Below are positions 52,457-62,585 of a stretch of 64,000 nt of DNA, piece by piece. Every line of letters begins with the position of its first letter. Position 1 is the first letter of the stretch. The stretch is from Sphingomonas kyeonggiensis (GTDB lineage: Bacteria; Pseudomonadota; Alphaproteobacteria; Sphingomonadales; Sphingomonadaceae). The notes under the pieces are model-generated. The model worked only from the letters and a program-made list of their open reading frames with translations. It was not told where the DNA came from and did no database searches. The position numbers and the translations under genes are program-made. The DNA lies in NCBI RefSeq assembly GCF_014196745.1, contig NZ_JACIEH010000001.1, positions 682,001 through 746,000 on the forward strand, given 5' to 3'.

Positions 52457-53635
52457 ATGCTGTCAACCCCGAACCCTGGCGCCGAAACAATTCCACACAC
52501 GGCACCGAGGCATGCGCGGATCGCCTCGATCGACTCGCTGCGCGGGCTGGTGATCCTGCTGATGCTGGTCGATCACACGCGCGAGTTCTTCTTCCGCCAT
52601 GTGCCGGTCAGCGATCCGATGGACGTGGAGGCGACCACGCCGGAGCTGTTCTTCACCCGGCTGTCGGCACATCTCTGCGCGCCGATATTCGTGCTGCTGA
52701 CCGGGGTGGGGGCATGGCTCTACGCAGCGCCCCGGGGTGGTGCGCGGGCGGCATCGGACTTCCTGTGGAAGCGCGGGCTGTTCCTGGTGGTGCTGGAACT
52801 GACCGTGGTGAGCTTTGCCTGGAGCTTCGAGCTGCTGCCGGACCGGTTCTTCCTCCAGGTGATCTGGGCGATCGGGCTTTCGATGCTGGCACTGGCGGCG
52901 CTGGTGCACCTGCCGCGCCGGGCGCTGATCGCGGTGGGGCTCGCACTGGTGCTGGGGCATAATCTGCTGGACGGCGTGCAGGTCGCGCCCGGCGGGCCGG
53001 GGCATGTGATCTGGGCGGTGCTGCACGAACGGACCCTGCTGCCGCTGCCCTGGGGCGGCGATGTCCGCACCTCCTACCCGCTGCTGCCCTGGATCGGCGT
53101 GATCGCGCTCGGCTATGCGATCGGGCCGTGGTTCGCGCGGAGCGTGGAGCCGAGGTGGCGGTTGCGGGCGCTGGTGGCGACCGGAGCGGTGGCGCTGGCC
53201 GGGTTCGTCTTGCTGCGGGCGATCAACGGCTACGGGGATCCGACGGCGTGGCAAGTCGGGAGCGACGGTCTGCAAAGCGCGATGGGCTTCCTCAACGTCA
53301 CCAAATATCCGCCATCGGCCGATTTTCTGCTACTGACCTTGGGTGTGGGCGCCTGGCTGCTGGCGGCGCTGGAGAAACTGCCGGCACGGCCGGTCGCGCT
53401 GCTGGCGGTGTACGGATCGGCGCCGCTCTTCTTCTACCTCCTCCATCTTTACCTGCTTCACGCGATCAACCGGATCGCGGCGCTGGCGACCGGCGCGGAG
53501 GGGCTGGCGACCCTGCCGGGCGTGGCGAGCCTGTGGCTGATGGCGGCAGCGGTGGCGGTACCCTGCTGGTTCGCCTGCCGCTGGTTCGGCGCGGTGAAGC
53601 GGGCGAGCGGGGCGTGGTGGATGCGCTATCTCTAG
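52457..53635 (+). CDS. DUF1624/heparan-alpha-glucosaminide N-acetyltransferase-like membrane protein
   Basis: 392 aa with about ten helices. The opening RIASIDSLRGLVILLMLVDHTREFF carries the Asp-x-x-Arg-Gly and His of the acyltransferase-3/DUF1624 family; LCAPIFVLLTGVGAWLY and LLPWIGVIALGYAIG are further family blocks. Probably moves an acyl group across the membrane onto a sugar. AAGGAAG precedes the ATG, only 22 bp from the divergent receptor start. Confidence 0.85.
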   Translation: MLSTPNPGAETIPHTAPRHARIASIDSLRGLVILLMLVDHTREFFFRHVPVSDPMDVEATTPELFFTRLSAHLCAPIFVLLTGVGAWLYAAPRGGARAASDFLWKRGLFLVVLELTVVSFAWSFELLPDRFFLQVIWAIGLSMLALAALVHLPRRALIAVGLALVLGHNLLDGVQVAPGGPGHVIWAVLHERTLLPLPWGGDVRTSYPLLPWIGVIALGYAIGPWFARSVEPRWRLRALVATGAVALAGFVLLRAINGYGDPTAWQVGSDGLQSAMGFLNVTKYPPSADFLLLTLGVGAWLLAALEKLPARPVALLAVYGSAPLFFYLLHLYLLHAINRIAALATGAEGLATLPGVASLWLMAAAVAVPCWFACRWFGAVKRASGAWWMRYL

Positions 53636-53646
53636 GGCGGGCAGCC

Positions 53647-55365
53647 CTATGCGACCTTCGCGCGGTCGCCCGGAATGTCCTCTCGCGCCAGCCTGGGCAT
53701 GATTGCGCTGCGGGTCCGATTCCGGCCCGCGCGCTTTGCTTCGTAAAGCAGCGTGTCGGCCCGCTCATAGGGCTCCGCGAAACCCTCATCGCCGGCGACA
53801 GGGGTTATGCCCATGCTGGCGGTCACGGGGCGGTCGAGGCCCGGAACCGCATTGGCGACGACCATCGGAATCGCCTGGCGCCGAAGCTCGGCCTCCATGG
53901 CCGCGTTGTCGCCGCGCAGAAGCAGCACGAACTCCTCGCCGCCAAGGCGGTAGGCGCGAACATTGGGGCCTGTCTGAAACGCGCTGGCCACCGCCTTGAG
54001 CACGGCATCTCCGACGGCATGCCCGTTGATGTCGTTGATCGCCTTGAAATGATCGAGATCGAGGACGGCCAGTGCCGCGAAGCCCTGGGTCCGAAGCCGA
54101 TCGAACTGTCGCTCGATCGCCCGCCGGTTGAGCAATCCCGTCAGGGGATCGGTCTCGGACAGGCGTTCGAGCAGATCGGCTTCCGTGCGTGCGCGGTCCC
54201 GCTCGCGCCGCATGGTCACGAAGCGGTCCGCCATGCCGAGCGTGGTGAAGAGGACTTCGCAGGTGCAGCCGACATAGAACAGGAGCATGGCGTCGGTGCT
54301 GGACGACCAGGGGAGTATGCCGGTCACCAGACGGATCAGCCCGACCAGGATCATCGGCGCGTATCCGACCGCCTGGAACTTCGCGGCGCGGCTTCCCCGA
54401 CGCAGGGCATCCACCAGCGACAGGAGGAAGACGGTCATGATCGGTGCGAACGCGGCTGTGTACGCGCTCGATTGAATGGGCCGGGCAACGAACGGGAACG
54501 ACGCATGAAGCACGCTCATGCAGATCGCCCAGCCCGCGCAATAGGGCAGCAGGCGCCGCAGGGACGGATGCATCAGCCCGGGTTCGATGAAGTGGTAGGT
54601 GAACATCGTTCCCGACGCGACCGTCATCCCGAAGATCAGCGTCGTCATCCAGCTCAGCGTCATCGCCGACGGATCGAAGAGCATGACCGACAGCCCGGAC
54701 GAAACCAGGATGGTCATCAGCAGCGAGAGCGTGAGCGCCGAATGCCAGAGGACGAAAGGTTCGCGCAGGGCCCGGTAGAACGCCGCGTTGAAGATGAGGG
54801 GCATGACGAGCATGCCCGCCAGACCGGCCAGGACCAGCAGGAACCGCATGTCGTCGGCGCTGCTGGCGGGGTCGGTCGGCGCGAGATACGCCCGCTCCAG
54901 CGTCATCCGATGGGTCGGCAGGTCGACCGCGACGACGATCTGCCGCGTCGCAGGGGTCAGTTTCGGGAGGGATGCCTTGAAGTACCCGCCCGCCAGGGAA
55001 CTGGGCAGGGCGGCGGCGGGAAGGGAGGTCTGCCGAATCGTGCCGTCCCGATCGATTGCAAGCAGATGGACCGCCTCGAACGCGCTCCGCCTCGACAGGA
55101 GATAGCGAGGGAGGACGGCGCCCGGGGCAATGTCGAAGCGAAGCAGCACGCGTTCTGCATCGATGGAGAAATTCCGGTCGGAGCAGGACCATCGCGCCGC
55201 CTGCCGCGCGATCGCGACCACGCTTTCAGATCGGCTCCCGGATGCCCAGCAGGAACTGTGAATATCGGCAGGAACCGCCGCGCTCGTCGATCCGGCGCCG
55301 ATATATGCCAGCATCACCAGCAGGAAGGCTGCCAGGAGACCGTTTCGAAGGACGCGCGAACTCAT
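53647..55365 (-). CDS. Diguanylate cyclase with 7TMR-DISM sensor
   Basis: 572 aa. A periplasmic sensing domain after the signal anchor (about 30-190, LLRFDIAPGAVLPRY), seven membrane helices (about 195-380, FLLVLAGLAGMLVMPLIFNAAFY onward), a coiled coil, then GGDEF with active-site GGEEF (475-479) and ETDPLTGLLNRRA. GGEEF is competent for c-di-GMP synthesis; no RxxD inhibitory site is obvious. It would link an outside signal to polysaccharide or biofilm control. Confidence 0.92.
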   Translation of the reverse strand: MSSRVLRNGLLAAFLLVMLAYIGAGSTSAAVPADIHSSCWASGSRSESVVAIARQAARWSCSDRNFSIDAERVLLRFDIAPGAVLPRYLLSRRSAFEAVHLLAIDRDGTIRQTSLPAAALPSSLAGGYFKASLPKLTPATRQIVVAVDLPTHRMTLERAYLAPTDPASSADDMRFLLVLAGLAGMLVMPLIFNAAFYRALREPFVLWHSALTLSLLMTILVSSGLSVMLFDPSAMTLSWMTTLIFGMTVASGTMFTYHFIEPGLMHPSLRRLLPYCAGWAICMSVLHASFPFVARPIQSSAYTAAFAPIMTVFLLSLVDALRRGSRAAKFQAVGYAPMILVGLIRLVTGILPWSSSTDAMLLFYVGCTCEVLFTTLGMADRFVTMRRERDRARTEADLLERLSETDPLTGLLNRRAIERQFDRLRTQGFAALAVLDLDHFKAINDINGHAVGDAVLKAVASAFQTGPNVRAYRLGGEEFVLLLRGDNAAMEAELRRQAIPMVVANAVPGLDRPVTASMGITPVAGDEGFAEPYERADTLLYEAKRAGRNRTRSAIMPRLAREDIPGDRAKVA

Positions 55366-55471
55366 GCGCCCACGTTAATGAAAAACGTTTTGATACCGTT
55401 AAGTGCGGCGAATCTGGCGGTTCGGGACAAGGAAAGGGCCGGGGGCGAGCCCGGCCTTTCCCCGATTGCGA

Positions 55472-56410
55472 TCACGCTGCGATGGGCAGCGCCTTCAGGG
55501 CATCGTTCAGCCAGCCCCAGATCTCACGGTCGGCCGCGATCGGCGAGGATTCTCCCCGCAGGATGACGAGCAGATCGCGATAGCGCCCCAGGCGTCCGGC
55601 ATAGGCGTCATATTGCGAGAGATGCCAGTCGAGCACGCCGCGGTCCGCAGTCTTGCCCATCGCGTGGGCCGATCCCTCGAACCAGGTCCAGGCGATCGCC
55701 CGCGCTTCGGCGCTGTCGGGGGAAAGCCCGACGCGCCAGGCCTCGGCCGCGGCGGTATAGGCTTCGATCGACACTCGCTGATAGACTTCCGGATCGAGCC
55801 CGTCGGTCCAGAACGCCCTGGTCCCCTCCTGTACTTCGCGGACGAAGTCGGGGTCGGCCAGCAATGTCGCCAGCTCGTCCCACGCCGCCAGCTGTTCGGG
55901 GGTCGGTTCGTCGGGCAGCTCCGGTACGCTCATGTCCAGAACCTGTTGCCGCCAATCCTCGTCGAGCGACGAACCGGTGGCGATGTCATCGATGAAGCGC
56001 TCGATCCGTGCCTTCATCTGCTGGTTGCTCAAACTGCTCATGGTCCAAATCCTCCTGAGGTCATCTTCGGCAGGGTCTGGGATGCGAAGCGTGGCACGCA
56101 GGACGGTGGCCGTCCGGCGCCTGGACGCGATCTCGGCATCGAGAATGTCGAGCCGGGTCTGCAGCACGTCCTTCAGCGTCAGGCGGCTGGCCAGCAGTTT
56201 CCGGATCACTGCCAGGCTGACCCCCGCGGCGCGGAGCGCCTGGATGAGGTCGAGCCGGGCGATGTCCGTCTCGCTGTAGAGGCGATAATTGGACGCGGAC
56301 CGGAGCATCGGGGGCAACAGCCCCTTGTCCGAATAGAACCGGATGCGCCTGACCGACTGACCCGAAAGTCGGGCCAGTTCGCCGATCGAATATGCCGCCT
56401 TCACTCCCAT
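55472..56410 (-). CDS. MerR family regulator with TipAS ligand domain
   Basis: 312 aa. N-terminal MerR winged helix (AYSIGELARLSGQSVRRIRFYSDKGLLP), a coiled coil, then a TipAS-type antibiotic-recognition domain (YDAYAGRLGRYRDLL, WFEGSAHAMGK). Such proteins sense small molecules and twist a promoter with an over-long spacer. ATG 56410 or GTG 56404 starts it. The promoter with a 17-19-bp spacer palindrome lies 17 bp upstream, implying autoregulation. Confidence 0.88.
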   Translation of the reverse strand: MGVKAAYSIGELARLSGQSVRRIRFYSDKGLLPPMLRSASNYRLYSETDIARLDLIQALRAAGVSLAVIRKLLASRLTLKDVLQTRLDILDAEIASRRRTATVLRATLRIPDPAEDDLRRIWTMSSLSNQQMKARIERFIDDIATGSSLDEDWRQQVLDMSVPELPDEPTPEQLAAWDELATLLADPDFVREVQEGTRAFWTDGLDPEVYQRVSIEAYTAAAEAWRVGLSPDSAEARAIAWTWFEGSAHAMGKTADRGVLDWHLSQYDAYAGRLGRYRDLLVILRGESSPIAADREIWGWLNDALKALPIAA

Positions 56411-56419
56411 GGCGACTCG

Positions 56420-56450
56420 ATTAGGGCCTCCACCAGGTGGAGGGTCAACA
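56420..56450 (-). promoter_or_regulatory. MerR-type promoter with spacer palindrome
   Basis: On the minus strand, TTGACC (-35) is followed by CTCCACC-T-GGTGGAG and then CCTAAT or TAATCG (-10), a 17- or 19-bp spacer. The inverted repeat CCTCCACC-A-GGTGGAGG (56427-56443) fills the spacer, the hallmark of MerR-family operators. It drives the TipAS-domain regulator. Confidence 0.7.
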
Positions 56451-56453
56451 CCC

Positions 56454-56484
56454 AAAAAACGGGAGCGACGTCTTCGCCGCTCCC
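56454..56484 (-). terminator. Terminator of the TonB receptor gene
   Basis: GGGAGCG (56461-56467) pairs with CGCTCCC (56478-56484). On the minus strand the stem is followed by six T residues (A run at 56454-56459). It separates the receptor gene from the MerR promoter just downstream. Confidence 0.8.
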
Positions 56485-56501
56485 GAGCCCAGGGAACAGG
56501 C

Positions 56502-58922
56502 TTACCAGCTCAGGCCGAGGCGGGCGTAGATGTAGCGGCCGCCAAAGCCGAAGGGCGAGTAATAGGGGAAGCCGACCACGCCGGTCGTGTTGTTCGCCGG
56601 GATGGTGTAGTCGGGATATTCGTCGAACAGGTTGTTCACGCCGAGCGCGAACTGGGCGCCCTTGAGCGCCTGATAGCGCAGCTCGAGGTCGGCGATCGTG
56701 TGCTTGCCGGTCGGGATGTCGCCGGCCGGGGTCGTGCCGGGCTGGATGACGCTGCCATAATAGCTGGCGCGCGCGGTGATGCCGATCTTGTCGAGCGACC
56801 AGTCGATCGTGCCGGTGACCTTCTCGCCCGGCGTGCCCTGTTCGATCGAATAGATGCGGCTGCGGGCGAACAGCACCGGGGCCGGGTTGATCGCGCCGGT
56901 CGAGGTCGGGATTGAGCTGCGGTCGAGCTTGGTCTGGTTGAAATTGCCGGCGACGGTGAAGTCGAAGGTGCCGGCATCGTCGGTGGGCAGCTTGTAATGC
57001 GCGACCACGTCGACGCCGCGGACGCGGCTGCGCAGGCCGTTGATGAAGAAGCGCGCGGCCGTGGCACCGGTGCCGGTGCTGGCGAGCAGCGTGGCGACCT
57101 GCGGGCTGAAGCTCGCCTGGATGTTCTCCGACAGCGCGAGCTGGTTGCGCAGGCGGATCTGGTACGCATCGACGGTCAGGTCGAAATGGCCCGAGCGGAT
57201 CACCGTGCCGAACGACAGGTTGGTCGAGCGCTCCGGCTCGAGCGGCAGGCCGCCCAGCGCCGCGCCGACCACGCTGACCGAGGGGAAGGTGCCGGTGAGG
57301 ACCGGGGCGCCGTTCTGGATCACCGAGGCGATCGAGGTGAAGTACTGCTGCTGCAGGCTCGGCGCGCGGAAGCCGGTGGAGGCGGTACCGCGCAGGGCGA
57401 ACCAGGGCGCGAAGTCGTAGCGCAGCGAGACCTTGCCGGTGCCGGTGTCGCCGAAATCGGTGTAATGCTCGGCGCGGCCGGCCAGGCCGACGAGGAACTT
57501 GTCGGTGACCTGGGCTTCGAGATCGACATAGCCCGAGACGTTCTTGCGGCTGCGCTCGATCGCGTTGCGCGGCGAGAAGCCGCCAAAGCCCTGTGCGCCC
57601 GGCGCCGCGCCGGTGCCGTTGGTCGGGTCGTTATAGGAGGCGAGCTCGCCGGGGGTGATCTTGAAGCCCTCGCGGCGGCCCTCGACGCCGAAGGCGACGT
57701 TGAGCGACTGGAACACGTCGAAGCTGCGGGTCACGTCGAGCCCGGCGACCCACTGGTCGTAGATCAGCGAGCCGTCATAGAAGCTCTTCGGCGAGGCGGC
57801 GCCATAGGCGTAATTGGCCGAATTGCGGGTGTAATAGGCGATCTTGTTGCGGCCGTACGCGACGTTCAGGTCGACGTTCCAGCCGGCCAGGTCGCCCTTG
57901 ATGCCGAGCGCGCCGTTCGCATTGGTCGACTTGGTGTTGATGATCGGCAGGAAGCCGTTGGGATAGCCCGAGGCAGTGGTGGTGGCGCTGGCGAGACGCG
58001 GGAAGGCGGCGCTGCGGCTGTCGCGGTCCTGATAGCCGAACCAGCCATAGAGCTTGAAATTGTCGCCGATGCCGGTGCCGGCGTTGACGTAGCCGGTGTA
58101 CTGCTCGACCTCGGGATCGCCGAATCGGCCGGTGACGCGGGTGGGGGTGACGCGCGGATCGTAATCGGCGCGGTTGGTCGGCTCGCGCTTGGTATATTCG
58201 CCGGAGACGGTGACATAGCCGTCATTGCCGAAGCCGAAGCCCTGCCAGGCCGAGGCGGTGAAGGTCGGCTCGCCGGTGACCGAACGGCTGCCGCGGGCGG
58301 TGTCGATGTCGGTGGCGTAGAAGCCATAGGTGGCGGTGACGCCGCCGCCCGAGCGTGCTTCCTTGAGACGGACGTTGATCACGCCGGCGATCGCGTCCGA
58401 GCCATATTGCGCCGAGGCGCCGTCGCGCAGCACCTCGATCCGCTCGAGCGCGGTGGCGGGAATGGTGTTGAGGTCGACGGCGGCCGAGCCGCGGCCGACC
58501 GAGCCGTTGATGTTGAGCAGCGCCGAGGCATTGGCGCGCACGCCGTTGATCAGCACCAGCGTCTGGTCCGGCGACAGGCCGCGCAGCGTGGCGGGACGGA
58601 TCGCGTCGGTGCCGTCCACGGCCGAGGGGCGGGGGAAGTCGATCGAGGGAGCGATGGTGGAGAGCGCGGCGCCGAGCTCGGTGGTGCCCTGGTTGCGCAG
58701 CGCGGTACCGCTCAGCACGTCGACCGGCGAGGCGGTGTCGAGCCGCGAGCGGCCCTGGGCGCGGGTGCCGGTGACGACGATCTGGGTGTCCTCGGCGGCG
58801 GGTGCGGCCTGCTCGGCCTGCGGTTCTGCGGCGGGGGTGGCGCTGTCCTGCGCGAAGGCCGGGGTGGCGGCTGCGGCCAGGGTAGTGGCGATGGCGAGGA
58901 GCGAGGAGGTACGGAAACGCAT
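56502..58922 (-). CDS. TonB-dependent receptor
   Basis: 806 aa. Signal peptide MRFRTSSLLAIATTLAAAATPAFAQ, an acidic linker, DTQIVVTGTRAQGRSRLDTASP (TonB-box and plug start), GTTELGAALSTIAPSIDFPRPS, AALERIEVLRDGASAQYGSDAIAGVIN-type plug end, and a barrel ending with a C-terminal Trp after YARLGLSW. Ligand unknown. AGGTGG precedes the ATG; the leader carries a 31-nt hairpin. It ends in a good terminator. Confidence 0.93.
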   Translation of the reverse strand: MRFRTSSLLAIATTLAAAATPAFAQDSATPAAEPQAEQAAPAAEDTQIVVTGTRAQGRSRLDTASPVDVLSGTALRNQGTTELGAALSTIAPSIDFPRPSAVDGTDAIRPATLRGLSPDQTLVLINGVRANASALLNINGSVGRGSAAVDLNTIPATALERIEVLRDGASAQYGSDAIAGVINVRLKEARSGGGVTATYGFYATDIDTARGSRSVTGEPTFTASAWQGFGFGNDGYVTVSGEYTKREPTNRADYDPRVTPTRVTGRFGDPEVEQYTGYVNAGTGIGDNFKLYGWFGYQDRDSRSAAFPRLASATTTASGYPNGFLPIINTKSTNANGALGIKGDLAGWNVDLNVAYGRNKIAYYTRNSANYAYGAASPKSFYDGSLIYDQWVAGLDVTRSFDVFQSLNVAFGVEGRREGFKITPGELASYNDPTNGTGAAPGAQGFGGFSPRNAIERSRKNVSGYVDLEAQVTDKFLVGLAGRAEHYTDFGDTGTGKVSLRYDFAPWFALRGTASTGFRAPSLQQQYFTSIASVIQNGAPVLTGTFPSVSVVGAALGGLPLEPERSTNLSFGTVIRSGHFDLTVDAYQIRLRNQLALSENIQASFSPQVATLLASTGTGATAARFFINGLRSRVRGVDVVAHYKLPTDDAGTFDFTVAGNFNQTKLDRSSIPTSTGAINPAPVLFARSRIYSIEQGTPGEKVTGTIDWSLDKIGITARASYYGSVIQPGTTPAGDIPTGKHTIADLELRYQALKGAQFALGVNNLFDEYPDYTIPANNTTGVVGFPYYSPFGFGGRYIYARLGLSW

Positions 58923-59241
58923 GATGATGGCCCACCTTTTCTATGGTGAGCGAAATTTCTACCAATCCGATAGGAATTGGTAGAAAGGAAAGCTTGGCGA
59001 AGGCAAAAGCGCGTTTTCGCGGTGTTGCGCACAAGCAACACAGTTGGGGCGGAACGCGCGTGCACAGGAATGGTTCCCATCTTTTTGATCCCGTCCCACC
59101 CCGGCACGCGTGCCCAAGCGGGATAATCCCCGCGACCCCTAACCCGATGTTTACCTCTCAAGCGCATAGCTGACCCTGATCCTGTACGGGTTGCCGCCGA
59201 GACGTTGGCGGCTTCCGACCCGGCGGGAAAAGGAGCTCGGT
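58923..59241. other. 319-bp gap with a long hairpin/palindrome
   Basis: TTTCTACCAAT (58956-58966) and ATTGGTAGAAA (58976-58986) form a perfect 11-bp inverted repeat around CCGATAGGA; the inner CC/GG can pair too, giving about 13 bp with a GATA loop. It is 34 bp upstream of the receptor start on the minus strand. The rest of the gap, toward the polysaccharide export gene, holds no gene I can support. Confidence 0.7.
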
Positions 59242-59883
59242 ATGCGTTTCATCGGTTTCGGCAGGACTGTTCTGGCTCTCGGCATGGCGGCCGTGCTGGC
59301 CGCGTGCGGCGGGGGTGGCGGTCGTCCCGAGCTGCCGCCGGCCGCGGCGGTGGCCGGTCGCGAAGTGCCGAGCGACGAATATGTCATCGGGCCGATGGAC
59401 CAGCTCCAGGTCTTCGTCTGGCGCAATCCCGAGCTGTCCTCGAAGGTACAGGTCCGCCCCGACGGCCGCATCACCGTGCCGCTGATCAGCGACATGCCGG
59501 CGGTGGGCAAGACCCCCGCGATGCTCGCGGACGACCTGAAATACGCGCTCAGCGAGTATATCAAGGATCCGATCGTCTCGGTGATCGTCGAGAATTTCAA
59601 CGGCACCTACAGCCAGCAGATCCGCGTCGTGGGCGCGACCGAGAAGCCGGCATCGATCCCGTACCGCGCCAACATGACGGTGCTCGACGCGATGATCGCG
59701 GTCGGCGGGCTGAGCGAGTTCGCCGCGGGCAACCGCGCGCGGCTGGTGCGCTACGACCGGCAGACCGGCAAGCAGACCGAATACAAGGTCCGCCTGGGCG
59801 ACCTGCTCAAGGACGGCGACATCCGGGCCAACGTCAAGCTCGAGCCGGGCGACGTGATCATCATTCCTACGAGCATGTTCTGA
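59242..59883 (+). CDS. Polysaccharide export protein, exosortase A (XrtA) type
   Basis: A 213-aa lipoprotein with lipobox LAAC (Cys22). Wza-like polysaccharide export region: DEYVIGPMDQLQVFVWRNPELS, VRPDGRITVPLI, then SLBB-type SIPYRANMTVLDAMIAVGGL and LEPGDVIIIPTSMF. It forms the outer-membrane export channel. AAGGAG precedes ATG 59242. First gene of an operon that continues past the window. Confidence 0.93.
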   Translation: MRFIGFGRTVLALGMAAVLAACGGGGGRPELPPAAAVAGREVPSDEYVIGPMDQLQVFVWRNPELSSKVQVRPDGRITVPLISDMPAVGKTPAMLADDLKYALSEYIKDPIVSVIVENFNGTYSQQIRVVGATEKPASIPYRANMTVLDAMIAVGGLSEFAAGNRARLVRYDRQTGKQTEYKVRLGDLLKDGDIRANVKLEPGDVIIIPTSMF

Positions 59884-59893
59884 GGTAGCGCGG

Positions 59894-61408
59894 GTGGGGA
59901 ACCTCTACGAAGAGCTGCGCGGCGCACTGCACGCGGTATGGCAGCGGCGCTGGATCGCGCTGGCGGTTGCCTGGTGCATCTGCCTGGCCGGCTGGCTGGT
60001 CGTGTCGCAGATGCCGAACAAGTATGAATCGCGCGCGCGCATCTTCGTGCAGCTGCGCCAGATCATCCCGACCGATGGCACCACGGCGCTCAACCAGCAG
60101 AAGGACCTCGACCGGATCCGCCAGACGCTGACCAGCGCGGTCAACCTGGAGAAGGTGGTGCGCGGCACCGACCTGGCGCGCACCGTGGCGACCGACCGCG
60201 ACGTGGCGGACCGGGTGGCCGGGCTGCAGGCGGCGATCAAGCTGACCGCACAGCAGGACAATCTGTTCGAGATCGCGGTGACGGCGCCGAGCGGCAAGCT
60301 GGCCAGGCAGATCGCGCAGAAGCTGATCGACATCTTCGTCGAGACCAACCTTTCCGACAATCGCGACCAGTCGAGCCAGTCGCTCGACTTCATGGACCAG
60401 CAGCTGGCCGACCGGCAGAAGCAGCTGCAGGACGCCGACACCAAGCGCGCCGATTTCCAGGCGAAGTTCCTCGGCTCGCTGCCGGGGACCGGTTCGATCG
60501 AGGACCGCGTCTCGGCAGCGCGGACGCAGCTCGCCCAGATCCAGGGCGACCTGGCGGCGGCGCAATCGGGCCTGAACGTGGTGAACGCGCAGATGGCGGG
60601 TACGCCGGCCAGCGTCGCGGGTGCCGGTGGCGGCGCGGTGGCCGGCCCGGCCCGGGCGCGGCTCCAGGCGATCCAGGGCCAGATCGCCGATGCGCGGGCC
60701 AAGGGCTATACCGACAGCCATCCCGACATGATTGCGCTCAAGAACCAGCTCGCCGCGGCGCAGGGCGCGGCGGCGCGCGAGCCGCTGGTCGGCGGCGGTG
60801 CGGGCAGTGCCTCGAACCCGGTCTATATCGGGCTGCAGTCGATGCGGGCGGACAAGCAGGCGACCGTCGCCGCGCTGGTCCAGCGCAAGGCGCAGATCGA
60901 AGGCGACCTGAACGCGCTGAGCGCCAAGATGGCGGAAGCGCCGGGCGTGGCCGCCGAGCAGGGCGAGATCGAGCGGCAATATCAGGTGCTCAAGAGCCAG
61001 TACGACACGCTGCTCGCCCAGCGCGAGCAGATGAAGATCTCGAGCCAGGCGCAGAATGTCGCCGATGCCGACAAGTTCAACGTGGTCGATCCGCCGACCC
61101 AGCCGCGCGGGCCGACTTCGCCCAACCGGCCGATGCTGCTCACCGCGGTGCTGATCGCCGGGCTGGGCGCGGGCGTCGCGGCGGCCTTTGCGCTGGGCAA
61201 GCTGACCACGACCTTCGCGACCGCCGCCAAGCTGGAAAAGGCGAGCGGCATGCCGGTGATCGGATCGATCGGCGAAGTGGTGACCGCCACCCAGACCGCG
61301 ATGCGGCGCAAGATGCTGACCCTGTTCGCCGGCGGCGTGGCGGCGCTTGCCGTCGCCTATGTCGGGCTGCTCGGCGTCGAATTCCTCCAGCGCGGCATGG
61401 GAGCCTGA
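59894..61408 (+). CDS. Chain-length determinant (Wzz/PCP), exosortase A type
   Basis: 504 aa. Wzz domain after a first helix (AWCICLAGWLVVSQMP), a long periplasmic coiled-coil region (DRQKQLQDADTKRADFQ), and a second helix near the C-terminus (LLTAVLIAGLGAGVAAAFALG) plus a third hydrophobic stretch. It sets polymer length and contacts the kinase. GTG 59894 begins it, 11 nt after the export gene. Confidence 0.92.
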   Translation: MGNLYEELRGALHAVWQRRWIALAVAWCICLAGWLVVSQMPNKYESRARIFVQLRQIIPTDGTTALNQQKDLDRIRQTLTSAVNLEKVVRGTDLARTVATDRDVADRVAGLQAAIKLTAQQDNLFEIAVTAPSGKLARQIAQKLIDIFVETNLSDNRDQSSQSLDFMDQQLADRQKQLQDADTKRADFQAKFLGSLPGTGSIEDRVSAARTQLAQIQGDLAAAQSGLNVVNAQMAGTPASVAGAGGGAVAGPARARLQAIQGQIADARAKGYTDSHPDMIALKNQLAAAQGAAAREPLVGGGAGSASNPVYIGLQSMRADKQATVAALVQRKAQIEGDLNALSAKMAEAPGVAAEQGEIERQYQVLKSQYDTLLAQREQMKISSQAQNVADADKFNVVDPPTQPRGPTSPNRPMLLTAVLIAGLGAGVAAAFALGKLTTTFATAAKLEKASGMPVIGSIGEVVTATQTAMRRKMLTLFAGGVAALAVAYVGLLGVEFLQRGMGA

Positions 61409-61409
61409 G

Positions 61410-62581
<1,172 letters not shown>

Positions 62582-62585
<4 letters not shown>

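Noticed and set aside
53128..55566. 812-aa plus-strand frame across the DUF1624 and GGDEF genes
   Set aside because: Shadow of the GGDEF gene on the other strand; no ribosome site.
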